Below are positions 25,350 to 33,254 of a DNA stretch of 64,000 nt, piece after piece. The stretch is taken from contig NZ_CP021431.1 of NCBI RefSeq assembly GCF_002158905.1, forward strand, positions 1,488,001 through 1,552,000, written 5' to 3'. The translations under genes and the position numbers were made by a program. This DNA is from Yoonia vestfoldensis. GTDB lineage: Bacteria > Pseudomonadota > Alphaproteobacteria > Rhodobacterales > Rhodobacteraceae. The notes under the pieces are model-generated. The model did not search any database. It was not told the DNA's origin and saw only the letters and a program-made list of their open reading frames with translations. Within the stretch, counting starts at the first letter, position 1, and every line of letters begins with the position of its first letter.

Positions 25350-25997
25350 ATGACCAGTAAAGTGATCGGCGTTTTGCCCGGCAGTCCCGACCAAGACCCG
25401 CCGAAAAAGGCCCGCCGGATGTCCAAGGACAATGTCAGGCGCAAATTCCTCGAAAAACTGCCCAAAGGCGGCATTGCCGTTGAAATCGGCGTCTGGCAAG
25501 GCGCGTTTTCGCCCACGATCATCGAATTGATCGCGCCGGATAAATTGGTGCTGATCGACCCTTGGGCGCATATCGAGGATGACAGCCATGCCGAGGCTTT
25601 TGTCGGCCGCACCGGCAAGACCAAGATGGACAAGATATTTGACGGCGTGGTCAAGCAATTCGCCCCCGAAATCGCGGCGGGGCAGGTGGCGGTGATCCGG
25701 GATTTCTCGGTCCCGGCGCTGGCGCAATTCGCGGATCAGACGATTTCCTTTGCCTATGTCGATGGCGATCATTCCTATGAAGGCGTCAGCGCCGATCTGG
25801 CGGCATTGTTTCCCAAGATGAAACGCGGCGGGATCATGGCCTTTGACGATTACCACCGGCGCGGCTGGTGGGGCGATGGCGTGATCCGCGCGATCAATGA
25901 ATTTCTGGGCGCGCATCCGCGTGATCTGCGCATCCGCGCGGTTGTCGGCGCGCAGATCGCGATCGAAGTGCTTGATCCGACCGACGCGCCCGCGTGA
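25350..25997 (+). CDS. class I SAM-dependent methyltransferase (Methyltransf_24 type)
   Basis: A 215-residue Rossmann-fold methyltransferase. SAM motif I is VEIGVWQGAFS from residue 44; the acidic post-I strand is VLIDPWAHIED; the DGDHSYEGV motif (Asp138 onward) and GGIMAFDDYHRRGWWGDGV complete the group seen in sugar O-methyltransferases of capsule clusters. It sits between glycosyltransferases, so a surface sugar is a likely acceptor. The C-terminal domain of the next gene is homologous but has lost these motifs. It starts 92 bases after the GT32-like gene. Confidence 0.8.
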   Translation: MTSKVIGVLPGSPDQDPPKKARRMSKDNVRRKFLEKLPKGGIAVEIGVWQGAFSPTIIELIAPDKLVLIDPWAHIEDDSHAEAFVGRTGKTKMDKIFDGVVKQFAPEIAAGQVAVIRDFSVPALAQFADQTISFAYVDGDHSYEGVSADLAALFPKMKRGGIMAFDDYHRRGWWGDGVIRAINEFLGAHPRDLRIRAVVGAQIAIEVLDPTDAPA

Positions 25998-26033
25998 CGC
26001 CAGCATCATGACATCGCCAGCCATGGGTGCCGC

Positions 26034-27899
26034 TTGCGTCTGATCGTTTCCACCATGAAGGACGAAGGCCCGTTCATCCTTGAATGGGTGGCGCATTATC
26101 TGGCGTTGGGCTTTGATCATTTCATCATCGCCAGCAATGATTGTTCAGATGGCACCGAGCGGATCCTGCAACGCTTGCAAGCCATCGGATTGGTGACCCA
26201 TATCGACAATCCGGGGCCTTGGGATCAAGGGCCGCAGGCCAGCGCCTATCACCGCGCCATGGCCCATCCCAAATTCGCCGAGGCCACATGGGTGCTGGTC
26301 TGCGATGCGGATGAATTTCTGGATATCAAATGCGGCGATCACACATTGGACGCGCTTTTTGCGGCCTGTCCGGAGGCGAGTGTCTTTACCTTCATCTGGC
26401 AATTATTCGGCCATAACGGCGTGATCCAGTTCCGCGATCAGCCGGTGACAGCGCAATTCACCCGCTGCGCCGCGCCCCAGCAGATCCATCCGATGCAATC
26501 GCGCGCGATCAAGACGCTGTTTCGCAACAATGGCCATTACCGCCTGATTTCGACCCATCGGCCCAAAAGCATCCTGCCAAGACATGCGCGACAAAGCTAT
26601 TGGGTGGACGGCAATGGCGCGCGGCTGACAGGTTTCGAACAGCAGGGCTGGGCCTTTCTGGGCACCGGTCAGGGCTATGGCGACGCGCTGGCGCGGATGA
26701 ACCATTATGCGGTGCGCAGCATGGAATCCTATATGATGAAACGACTGCGCGGCGATGTGAACACGACCTCTTTTCATGGCAAAATGGAAAGCAGCGGTGA
26801 AATCTACTGGCGCTTGCATTGCTGGAATGATGTTGAAAATCATAACCTTGCGCAGCGAAGCGGCATTCTGGCGGCGGTGTTGGCGCGGTTGAAATCGGAT
26901 GCTGTCCTGCTCCAGCTGCACCAGCAATCCGTCGCCTTTCACCAGGACCGCATCGCCGATCTGCGGGATCGGCCGCAATTCACCGCCTTTGTCACGAAAT
27001 ACGGCGATTATATGGGCGAGCGCAGGCATCTGCTCAAAGACAATGTGCTGACCGATCTTGATCAGGCCTATGACATCTCTACCTTTGACGCCGCCAAGGT
27101 TCTGTCGGATTTCCGGATCAGCAGATACCGCGAAATGCGCAAGCGGCGTCTGGTGCGCAAATGGCCCTGGTTTGCCGCCATGGACGCGCTGGAGACATCG
27201 ACAGATCCCGCGGTTTTCAAACATATCGCCCAGGCTGGCGCGATCCCTGGCCCCCAGGCCGATCTGCCCAAGGCGCTGATCCAGGGCATTGCGGATGCCA
27301 TCAGCGCCGCGCGCCCCCAAGCCCCCGCAACCCGCCGGTTTCTGGCGCAGGCCAGCACGCCGAAATGCCGGAACTGGCTGTTGATCGGGGGCAGGGACCG
27401 CGTCTTGATCGATGCCATTCTGGCCCGCGACGAGGTGGCGACATTGATCGTGGTTGACCCCTGGGGGTTTCGCGAGACCCAATTGGTCAGCGATCACATC
27501 ATCGCCGATCCCGGCCGTCTGGCGCTGGATCATGCGTTTTTCCAGACCATCGCCATCTATGCTGATGCGCTGAAATCAGGCCGTTTGCGGATTGTGCGGT
27601 CCACGGCAGCCTCGGCCTTGAAACTGATCGAGGATCGCTCGCTGGATGTCGTGATGATCGCCGGCACCAAACCCGCAGGCCGCGTCATGCGGCTGATGGA
27701 CCGCGCGACGCGCAAATTGCGCAAAGGCGGTCGGTTGATGTTCAACGGATATCGTATCCACAGCAATAATGGCCGCGAAATGATTGCTGCCATTCACAAA
27801 TTCGCCGCCGCATCACCCGGTAACTGGCGCTTTATGGCCGCGCATGGGCCGCATCTGGCGCTGGAACGGCTGCCAAAGCGGTCGCAGGATGATGGCTAA
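26034..27899 (+). CDS. GT2-like glycosyltransferase fused to a degenerate methyltransferase domain
   Basis: A 621-residue two-domain protein, start TTG 26034 (no better start in frame). Residues 1 to about 290 are a GT2-like domain paralogous to the 23382 gene: VSTMKDEGPFILEWVAHYL, DADEF with Asp91 and Asp93, MNHYAVRSMESYMMKR. Residues about 290-440 are a helical linker. Residues 446-610 align with the adjacent methyltransferase (post-I VDPWG; KLRKGGRLMFNGY) but motif I reads LLIGGRDRVLID and the DGDH motif is IAGT, so SAM binding is doubtful. It may be a regulatory or scaffold domain. The role is likely in the same glycan as its neighbours. Confidence 0.75.
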   Translation: MRLIVSTMKDEGPFILEWVAHYLALGFDHFIIASNDCSDGTERILQRLQAIGLVTHIDNPGPWDQGPQASAYHRAMAHPKFAEATWVLVCDADEFLDIKCGDHTLDALFAACPEASVFTFIWQLFGHNGVIQFRDQPVTAQFTRCAAPQQIHPMQSRAIKTLFRNNGHYRLISTHRPKSILPRHARQSYWVDGNGARLTGFEQQGWAFLGTGQGYGDALARMNHYAVRSMESYMMKRLRGDVNTTSFHGKMESSGEIYWRLHCWNDVENHNLAQRSGILAAVLARLKSDAVLLQLHQQSVAFHQDRIADLRDRPQFTAFVTKYGDYMGERRHLLKDNVLTDLDQAYDISTFDAAKVLSDFRISRYREMRKRRLVRKWPWFAAMDALETSTDPAVFKHIAQAGAIPGPQADLPKALIQGIADAISAARPQAPATRRFLAQASTPKCRNWLLIGGRDRVLIDAILARDEVATLIVVDPWGFRETQLVSDHIIADPGRLALDHAFFQTIAIYADALKSGRLRIVRSTAASALKLIEDRSLDVVMIAGTKPAGRVMRLMDRATRKLRKGGRLMFNGYRIHSNNGREMIAAIHKFAAASPGNWRFMAAHGPHLALERLPKRSQDDG

Positions 27900-27964
27900 G
27901 TTAACATAATACTTATTATGCGCCTTATTGATGCCCGGACAGGGCCGCGCCATCCGCCGCCCTG

Positions 27965-28669
27965 TCACGCCTCCGAGACATAGGATGTGCGGTCGCCTTT
28001 GGGTCGCGCCTCTTCGGGCATGACGCCGGTGACCAGATAGATCACCTGCTCGGCCATATTGGTGGTCAGATCGCCCATCCGTTCGATATTCTTGGCCATG
28101 AAATGCAGATGCATGCAGGCCGTGATATTGCGCGGGTCTTCCATCATGAAGGTCAGGAATTCGCGAAACAGCGCATTATACATCTGGTCGACTTCCTGAT
28201 CGCGCTGGCGCACTTCTTCGGCCAGCGCCACATCGCCGCGCACATAGGCGTCGAGCGTGTCTTTCAACATGCCTTCGACCTCGCGCGCCATGCGGCGCAA
28301 AGCGGCGTCCGATCCGCTGACGGGTGGCATTTCGACCAGCACGCTGGTGCGTTTGGCGATATTCTTGGCGTAATCGCCGATCCGTTCCAGCGAAGCAGCC
28401 AGCCGCAGCACGGTCAGGATGGCGCGCAGATCCTTGGATACGGGCGCACGCAGCGCGATGGTGCGCGCGGCCTCTTCGTTGATCTGTTCTTCCAGCGCAT
28501 CGATCACCTTATCGGCCTTGCGCACCACCTCAGCCAATTCGACATCGCGTTCGCCCAGCGACCGGGCCGCATTCATGATCGCATCCTCGACCAGCCCGCC
28601 CATCTTGACGATCAGCGTCGTGATTTCTTCGAGATCACGGTCATAGGCAGAGGAGATATGGTCATTCAT
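27965..28669 (-). CDS. phoU: phosphate signalling protein PhoU
   Basis: A 234-residue all-helical cytoplasmic protein with two PhoU repeats. The first has EITTLIVKMGGLVEDAIMNA and EVVRKADKVIDALEEQI; the second has AREVEGMLKDTLDAYV and NIERMGDLTTNMAEQVIYL, with metal-binding acidic residues in both. PhoU links the Pst phosphate importer to the PhoR kinase. Unusually, pstSCAB is not between phoR and phoU and phoB does not follow. The downstream 65 bases to the convergent glycosyltransferase gene hold a short AT-rich inverted repeat. Confidence 0.96.
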   Translation of the reverse strand: MNDHISSAYDRDLEEITTLIVKMGGLVEDAIMNAARSLGERDVELAEVVRKADKVIDALEEQINEEAARTIALRAPVSKDLRAILTVLRLAASLERIGDYAKNIAKRTSVLVEMPPVSGSDAALRRMAREVEGMLKDTLDAYVRGDVALAEEVRQRDQEVDQMYNALFREFLTFMMEDPRNITACMHLHFMAKNIERMGDLTTNMAEQVIYLVTGVMPEEARPKGDRTSYVSEA

Positions 28670-28744
28670 CGCGGACTCCTGTGGGGAAAGATTCCATCGC
28701 TCGCACGGCGGATTGCTCGCTTTTGTGTCAATTGTGTAAATGTT

Positions 28745-29793
28745 TTATGACACCATTTCCACCGGCAAAAACACCGAGACCCGCGTGCCCTGTCCCAGCT
28801 CGCTTTCGATCAGCAGATGGCCCCGGTGCCGGTTGATGATATGTTTGACGATGGCAAGGCCCAGCCCGGTGCCCCCCACCTCGCGCGAGCGGTGCGTATC
28901 GACACGGTAGAATCTTTCGGTCAGCCGCGCGATATGATGCGCGGCAATACCGTCGCCCTTGTCGGTGACGCTGATCTGCACCCCCTGCCCGCGCAGCCGC
29001 AGATGATTGGTTGGTTCATGCAGCGCGACGATCAGCACCTTGCCGCTGCCGCCGTATTTGATGCCATTCTCGATCAGATTGGCAAAGACCTGCGTCAATT
29101 GCCCCGCATCGCCCGGCACGCGTAGCATCTCTTGTGCCAGATCCAGCCGGACCGTGACATCGGCGGCGGCGGCCTGCGGTTCCAGCCCCTTGATGACCGA
29201 GGCCAGCAAGCCGCAAAGATCGACCAATTCGCGCGGGCGGACGCGTTCATCCTCTTCCACGCGACTGAGCGAGAGCAGGTCATCGACCAGCCGCGTCATG
29301 CGTTCGGCCTCATGCGCCATGATCCCCAGAAACCTTGCGCGCGCCGCCGCGTCATCACGCGCCGCCCCGCCCAGCGTTTCGATGAACCCCAGCAAGGCAG
29401 TCAACGGCGTGCGCAATTCATGGCTGACATTGGCCACGAAATCGCGCCGCATCTTGCCGACATCCTCGGCCGCGCTTTGATCGGCAAAAGACAGCACGAT
29501 ATCGCGCCCCGCCGCAACGATATGCACCAGAAACGGCGTGTCCTTGTCCCGTTCGCGCGCCACGAACCGCACCGAGACCGCCCCCCCACAGCCCTGACCC
29601 GCGCGATCGCATCGATCACGCCGGGCTGGCGCAGCGCGGTGATATGGTGTTTGCCGGTCAGGTCGCGGCCCAGAATAGCATCCAGCGCGGGGTTGGTGGC
29701 ACGAATGCGTTCATCCTGGCCAATCACCAGCACGGGCATCGGGATGGCGGCGATCAGCGCCGGGATGGTTTCGGTCAAGACGGGCCCTTTCAT
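28745..29793 (-). pseudogene. phoR: PhoR-type phosphate sensor kinase, frameshifted
   Basis: Two reading frames together give a PhoR kinase. The N-terminal part (from ATG 29793: MKGPVLTETIPALIAAIPMP) is a PAS domain (VLVIGQDERIRATNPALD). The C-terminal frame has HisKA with the phospho-histidine in NVSHELRTPLTALLG, then the N, G1 and G2 boxes (NLIENGIKYG, GDGIAA, GGTGLGLAIV). The frames meet at a C7 run (29581-29587); adding one base joins them without a stop. It is either a sequencing error or a real inactivating, or possibly switchable, mutation. No membrane helix is seen, unlike E. coli PhoR. It ends 75 bases before phoU. Confidence 0.8.
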
Positions 29794-29949
29794 CTGTTTG
29801 ACTGCTGTAGTGCGATCTTGATACCACACAGGCAAGAACAAATCTTGCCGGTGCAATCTGCGCGACAGGCCGGGTCACGATATGCTAGGTTTGTATCAAA
29901 TACGTTAGATGGTTGAGAGGGCCCAAGGTTTTGCGGCGTCCTCAGGGTA

Positions 29950-30324
29950 ATGGTGTTGATGATGAATGGCGCAGATGCGGCCTGCCTGCAGGGCATAGAT
30001 ATTCTGGTTGTCGGGGATCTGGATCAATGGCAGGCAAGTGGGCGATTGCGCGGGATACCGGCGGGTTGCGCCTATCTGGGGATCGCCCAGCTGACGCCTT
30101 TCACGCTGCGCCGCTATGCGCCCGCGCTGGTGCTGTCGCCCTTGGTCTGTGACGGGTTTGATGCGGTGGATGTGGCGCAACGCTTGCAGGCGGCGCGCTA
30201 TCAGGGCCTTTACCGGGTGATCGCCGATGATTTGCCCGATGCACAGATCATCCGCAATGATATCCGCAACGCCGCCCCCGATCTGAATTTCGATCTGTTG
30301 GTGCTGCCGCCTGCCAGCCCCTAA
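29950..30324 (+). CDS. conserved Rhodobacteraceae protein, receiver-like fold suspected
   Basis: About 124 residues, no signal peptide or membrane segment. Start is ATG 29950, or ATG 29959 or 29962. The pattern of short beta strands and helices (IDILVVGDL ... RYAPALVLSPLVCDGFDAVDVAQRL ... YQGLYRVIAD) recalls a degenerate response-regulator receiver domain, but the phosphorylatable aspartate is not evident, so the function is unknown. Its stop overlaps the stop of the convergent gamma carbonic anhydrase gene by two bases in CTAA (30321-30324). Confidence 0.55.
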   Translation: MVLMMNGADAACLQGIDILVVGDLDQWQASGRLRGIPAGCAYLGIAQLTPFTLRRYAPALVLSPLVCDGFDAVDVAQRLQAARYQGLYRVIADDLPDAQIIRNDIRNAAPDLNFDLLVLPPASP

Positions 30325-30842
30325 AACGCGCGCAGATCCTGCCGGAACCGTGCCGCGTTTTGCTGATATTGCAGCGCCGAGGCTTGCAGCCGCGCAATAG
30401 CCGCCGCATCCAGGCTGCGCACCACCTTGCCCGGTGCGCCCATGACCAATGATCCGTCGGGGATCACCTTGCCTTCGGTCACCAGCGCCCCTGCCCCGAT
30501 CAGGCAATTGTCCCCGATCACCGCGCCGTTCAACACAACGGCCCCCATGCCGATCAGGCTGTTGGCGCCAATGGTGCAGCCATGCAGCATCGCCTTATGG
30601 CCAATGGTACAGCCCGCGCCGATCACCAAAGGATGGCCCATATCGGTATGCAGGACGCAGTTTTCCTGAATATTGCTGCCTGCGCCGACCGTGATCATCT
30701 CATTATCGCCGCGCAGCGTGCTGCCGAACCAGATCGATGCCCCCGCCGCCAGCGTGACCCGCCCGATGATATGGCAACCGGGCGCAATCCAGGCATCATC
30801 TGCGATCACGGGTTCCAGATCGCCAAGCGCATAAAGGCTCAT
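30321..30842 (-). CDS. gamma-class carbonic anhydrase family protein
   Basis: A 173-residue left-handed beta-helix protein. Hexapeptide repeats run through the middle ([37 protein letters not shown]). Candidate metal-binding histidines are in LHTDMGHP and IGHKAMLHG, as in CamH/YrdA-type proteins; family members are trimers and may hydrate CO2 or act as acyltransferases. Coupled by ATGA to gmk upstream, an arrangement without an obvious pathway link. Typical length and N-terminus ([16 protein letters not shown]). Confidence 0.9.
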   Translation of the reverse strand: MSLYALGDLEPVIADDAWIAPGCHIIGRVTLAAGASIWFGSTLRGDNEMITVGAGSNIQENCVLHTDMGHPLVIGAGCTIGHKAMLHGCTIGANSLIGMGAVVLNGAVIGDNCLIGAGALVTEGKVIPDGSLVMGAPGKVVRSLDAAAIARLQASALQYQQNAARFRQDLRAF

Positions 30843-31477
30843 GTCAATTCTCCGAATTGGGCTTGCAGGCTGCGGACATGATCCACCAGCTGCGGTTGCT
30901 GGCTGCGGCGCAGCCGTTCGGCGCTGATGATGGTTTTCAGCGCATTTTCCGTCGCGTCGATATCGGCATTCACCAGCACATAATCATAGCCGTCCCAATG
31001 GCTGATTTCATCCCAGCTTTTCTGCATCCGCTTTTCGATCACCTCGGCGCTGTCCTGGCCGCGTGTGACCAGACGGCGGTGCAATTCGGGGATCGAGGGT
31101 GGCAGGATGAAGATCGACAGCACATGCGGGCTCAGGCTGGAATTGCTGATCTGCTGCGCGCCCTGCCAATCGATATCGAACAAGACATCGCGGCCGGCTT
31201 CAATCGCCGCCTGCACCGGTGCCTTGGGAGAGCCGTAATAATTGCCAAAGACTAGCGCATGTTCCAGCATGTCACCCGCCGCAACCTGGGCCTGGAAATC
31301 ATCCTTGCTGACAAAGCAATAATCGCGCCCGTCCAGTTCGCCTTCGCGCGGGGGCCGCGTGGTGGCGGATACCGAAAAGCGCAGGCTGTCGTCCCACTGG
31401 CGCAAGCGCCCCGCAAGCGTCGATTTGCCCGCACCCGAAGGCGAGGAGAGGATGATCAAAAGGCCGCGGCGCTGCAT
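30839..31477 (-). CDS. gmk: guanylate kinase
   Basis: A 212-residue enzyme phosphorylating GMP and dGMP to the diphosphate. The P-loop is [13 protein letters not shown] at the N-terminus, the GMP site includes [11 protein letters not shown] and [10 protein letters not shown], and [11 protein letters not shown] is the metal-binding strand. Length is normal. The start follows the yicC stop by three bases, and yicC-gmk is a common bacterial pair. The downstream gamma carbonic anhydrase gene overlaps by four bases. Confidence 0.96.
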   Translation of the reverse strand: MQRRGLLIILSSPSGAGKSTLAGRLRQWDDSLRFSVSATTRPPREGELDGRDYCFVSKDDFQAQVAAGDMLEHALVFGNYYGSPKAPVQAAIEAGRDVLFDIDWQGAQQISNSSLSPHVLSIFILPPSIPELHRRLVTRGQDSAEVIEKRMQKSWDEISHWDGYDYVLVNADIDATENALKTIISAERLRRSQQPQLVDHVRSLQAQFGELT

Positions 31478-31480
31478 GGT

Positions 31481-32371
31481 TTACTCCACATTCTGGATCT
31501 GTTCGCGCATCTGGTCGATCACCGCCTTGAGATCAAGGCCGATCGCCGTCAAAGGCGCTGATTGCGCCTTGGCGCATAATGTATTGGCTTCGCGATTGAA
31601 TTCCTGCGCCAGAAAATCCAGCTTGCGCCCGGCGGGCTGGTCTTGCGCCAGCAGCGCCTGGGCGGCGGCGACATGGGCGCGCAGACGGTCGATTTCCTCG
31701 GTCACGTCGGATTTGACCGCGATCAGCGCCAGTTCCTGGGTGATCCGCGCGGGGTCGGTTTCGGGTACACTGTCGGTCACCTTTGCCAAGGCTGCGACCA
31801 GTGCCGCGCGTTGCTGGGGTGCGCGGTCTGCGGCGGCCGCTCCGGCCAGATCGGTCAGATCGGCGATCTGTGCCAGCTGCGCGGCAATGACAGGATGCAG
31901 CGCAGCACCTTCGGCGGCGCGCATCTGCAGGAAATCCGCCAAAAGCGCGCTGAAATCCTGCGTCAGCGCCGCCACCAGATCGGCGCTGTCATCGCCCGCC
32001 ACGGCCGCCCCCAGCACGCCGCGTTGCGCCAGCACATCGGCGGCGGTGGGCTGCGCCAGCGTGACCCCCATCGCAAAGGCGCGTTCCTGCACGATATCCA
32101 GCGCCTTGAGCACAAAGGCCAGCTGGGTTTCATTCACCGCCAGCGTGTTTGCAGTTTCATCCCGCGTCAGGCGCAGCGCCACATTGATTGATCCGCGCGC
32201 GATCATCGGGCTGATCGCGGCCCGGATGGCCCGTTCCAACCGATCCAGCCCATCGGGCAGCCGCAGCCGCAGATCCAGCCCGCGCGCATTGACCCCGCGC
32301 ATGTCCCAGACCCAGCTGACCGGCCCCAGATCGCCGGTTCGGCTGGCAAAGGCGGTCATGGAACGGATCAT
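31481..32371 (-). CDS. YicC-family protein, likely endoribonuclease-related
   Basis: A 296-residue YicC protein. It begins IRSMTAFASRTGDLGPVSWV, the family start, with VNARGLDLRLRLPDGLDRLE next, and ends in the DUF1732 domain GRKLDFLAQEFNREANTLCA. E. coli YicC is a ribonuclease acting on the RyhB small RNA; whether this copy does likewise is not shown. It heads the yicC-gmk-gCA unit. The 186-bp gap to the divergent PAS gene contains a CtrA-type box, whose control of yicC cannot be excluded. Confidence 0.92.
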   Translation of the reverse strand: MIRSMTAFASRTGDLGPVSWVWDMRGVNARGLDLRLRLPDGLDRLERAIRAAISPMIARGSINVALRLTRDETANTLAVNETQLAFVLKALDIVQERAFAMGVTLAQPTAADVLAQRGVLGAAVAGDDSADLVAALTQDFSALLADFLQMRAAEGAALHPVIAAQLAQIADLTDLAGAAAADRAPQQRAALVAALAKVTDSVPETDPARITQELALIAVKSDVTEEIDRLRAHVAAAQALLAQDQPAGRKLDFLAQEFNREANTLCAKAQSAPLTAIGLDLKAVIDQMREQIQNVE

Positions 32372-32452
32372 TGCGGCACCTCTTGTTGGCCCTGTCCCCT
32401 TACGGGAAAACCACCGCTTGGGGCAAGTCTGCTGTCACGGCACATTAACCCG

Positions 32453-32467
32453 TTAACACTTTGTTAA
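32453..32467 (+). promoter_or_regulatory. CtrA-type binding box
   Basis: TTAA (32453-32456), seven bases CACTTTG, TTAA (32464-32467): a perfect TTAA-N7-TTAA CtrA consensus, with a further TTAA half-site at 32445. It lies 91 bases before the PAS_5 gene and 82 bases from the yicC start. Confidence 0.55.
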
Positions 32468-32557
32468 GTGAATCCATCGGTAACTTGGTCTAGGGTGGCC
32501 CTATGTCACGAGTATCCGCCCTTTTGCCGGGCATTTGTTAACAAGGTCGAGGTGTCC

Positions 32558-33247
32558 ATGTCCATTCATCACGACAGTTCCGGTCATGGTCACCACGGCC
32601 TGCCCGGGGCTGGTCATCCTGTTCTGCGCAATCTTGAAACCTATTGGCAATCTTTGCGCCATGCGCGCCATATCCCCGCGCGCAACGATATCGCGCCGCA
32701 TGGGATCGACGCGGCGCTGCCCTATGCGTTCATCCTGCAACGGGTCGCCCCCGGCGTGGCGCGGATGCGCGTGGCCGGGCAGAAGATCCACAACCTGTTA
32801 TGCATGGATGCGCGCGGCATGCCGATCAGCGTGCTTTTCGCGCCCGACAGCCGCGACCAGCTGCGCGATCTGGTGGAAACCGCCTTTGCCCAGCCCGCCA
32901 TCGTCGCGGCCAGCCTGATTTCGCCCGCGCAAAGGTTCCGCCCTGCCCTGTCCGCCACGATCCTGTTGCTGCCCTTGCGCGATGAAAAAGACCAGACAAG
33001 CCGCATCCTGGGCGCGCTGGTCAGCGATGGCGATAATGATGACAGGCCGCGCCGTTTTGATCTGGCCCCGGGCCGGGCGCTGCGGATCGAGCGGCTGGCA
33101 ATCACCTTGGCCAGCAGCCAAAAGCTGCCAGATCCGGTCCCGGTGACAGCGCCGGTTTCGGCCCCTGTCACAGCATCAGGGGCGGGCCCAAGCCAAAGGC
33201 CGGACGCAGAACGCCCGGCCTTGCGATTGGTCGTCGATAACAGCTGA
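32558..33247 (+). CDS. PAS_5-domain protein, possible cell-cycle or motility regulator target
   Basis: A 229-residue soluble protein. ATG 32558 (MSIHHDSSGHGHHG) is taken as the start; the upstream part of the frame covers the CtrA region. Residues about 20-165 match the PAS_5 domain common in alphaproteobacteria (LETYWQSLRHARHIPARNDI ... GVARMRVAGQKIHNLLCMD). The N-terminus is histidine-rich, six His in the first 19 residues, and the C-terminus is proline/valine-rich and likely disordered. No output domain is present. A perfect CtrA box precedes it, suggesting control with motility or gene-transfer functions. The stop abuts that of convergent aroG. Confidence 0.75.
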   Translation: MSIHHDSSGHGHHGLPGAGHPVLRNLETYWQSLRHARHIPARNDIAPHGIDAALPYAFILQRVAPGVARMRVAGQKIHNLLCMDARGMPISVLFAPDSRDQLRDLVETAFAQPAIVAASLISPAQRFRPALSATILLLPLRDEKDQTSRILGALVSDGDNDDRPRRFDLAPGRALRIERLAITLASSQKLPDPVPVTAPVSAPVTASGAGPSQRPDAERPALRLVVDNS

Positions 33248-33254
33248 TCAGCTG
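33241..33254. repeat. 14-bp perfect palindrome over two stop codons
   Basis: CAGCTGATCAGCTG is self-complementary and contains both stop codons, TGA of the PAS_5 gene and, on the other strand, TGA of the aroG gene, back to back. Confidence 0.6.
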
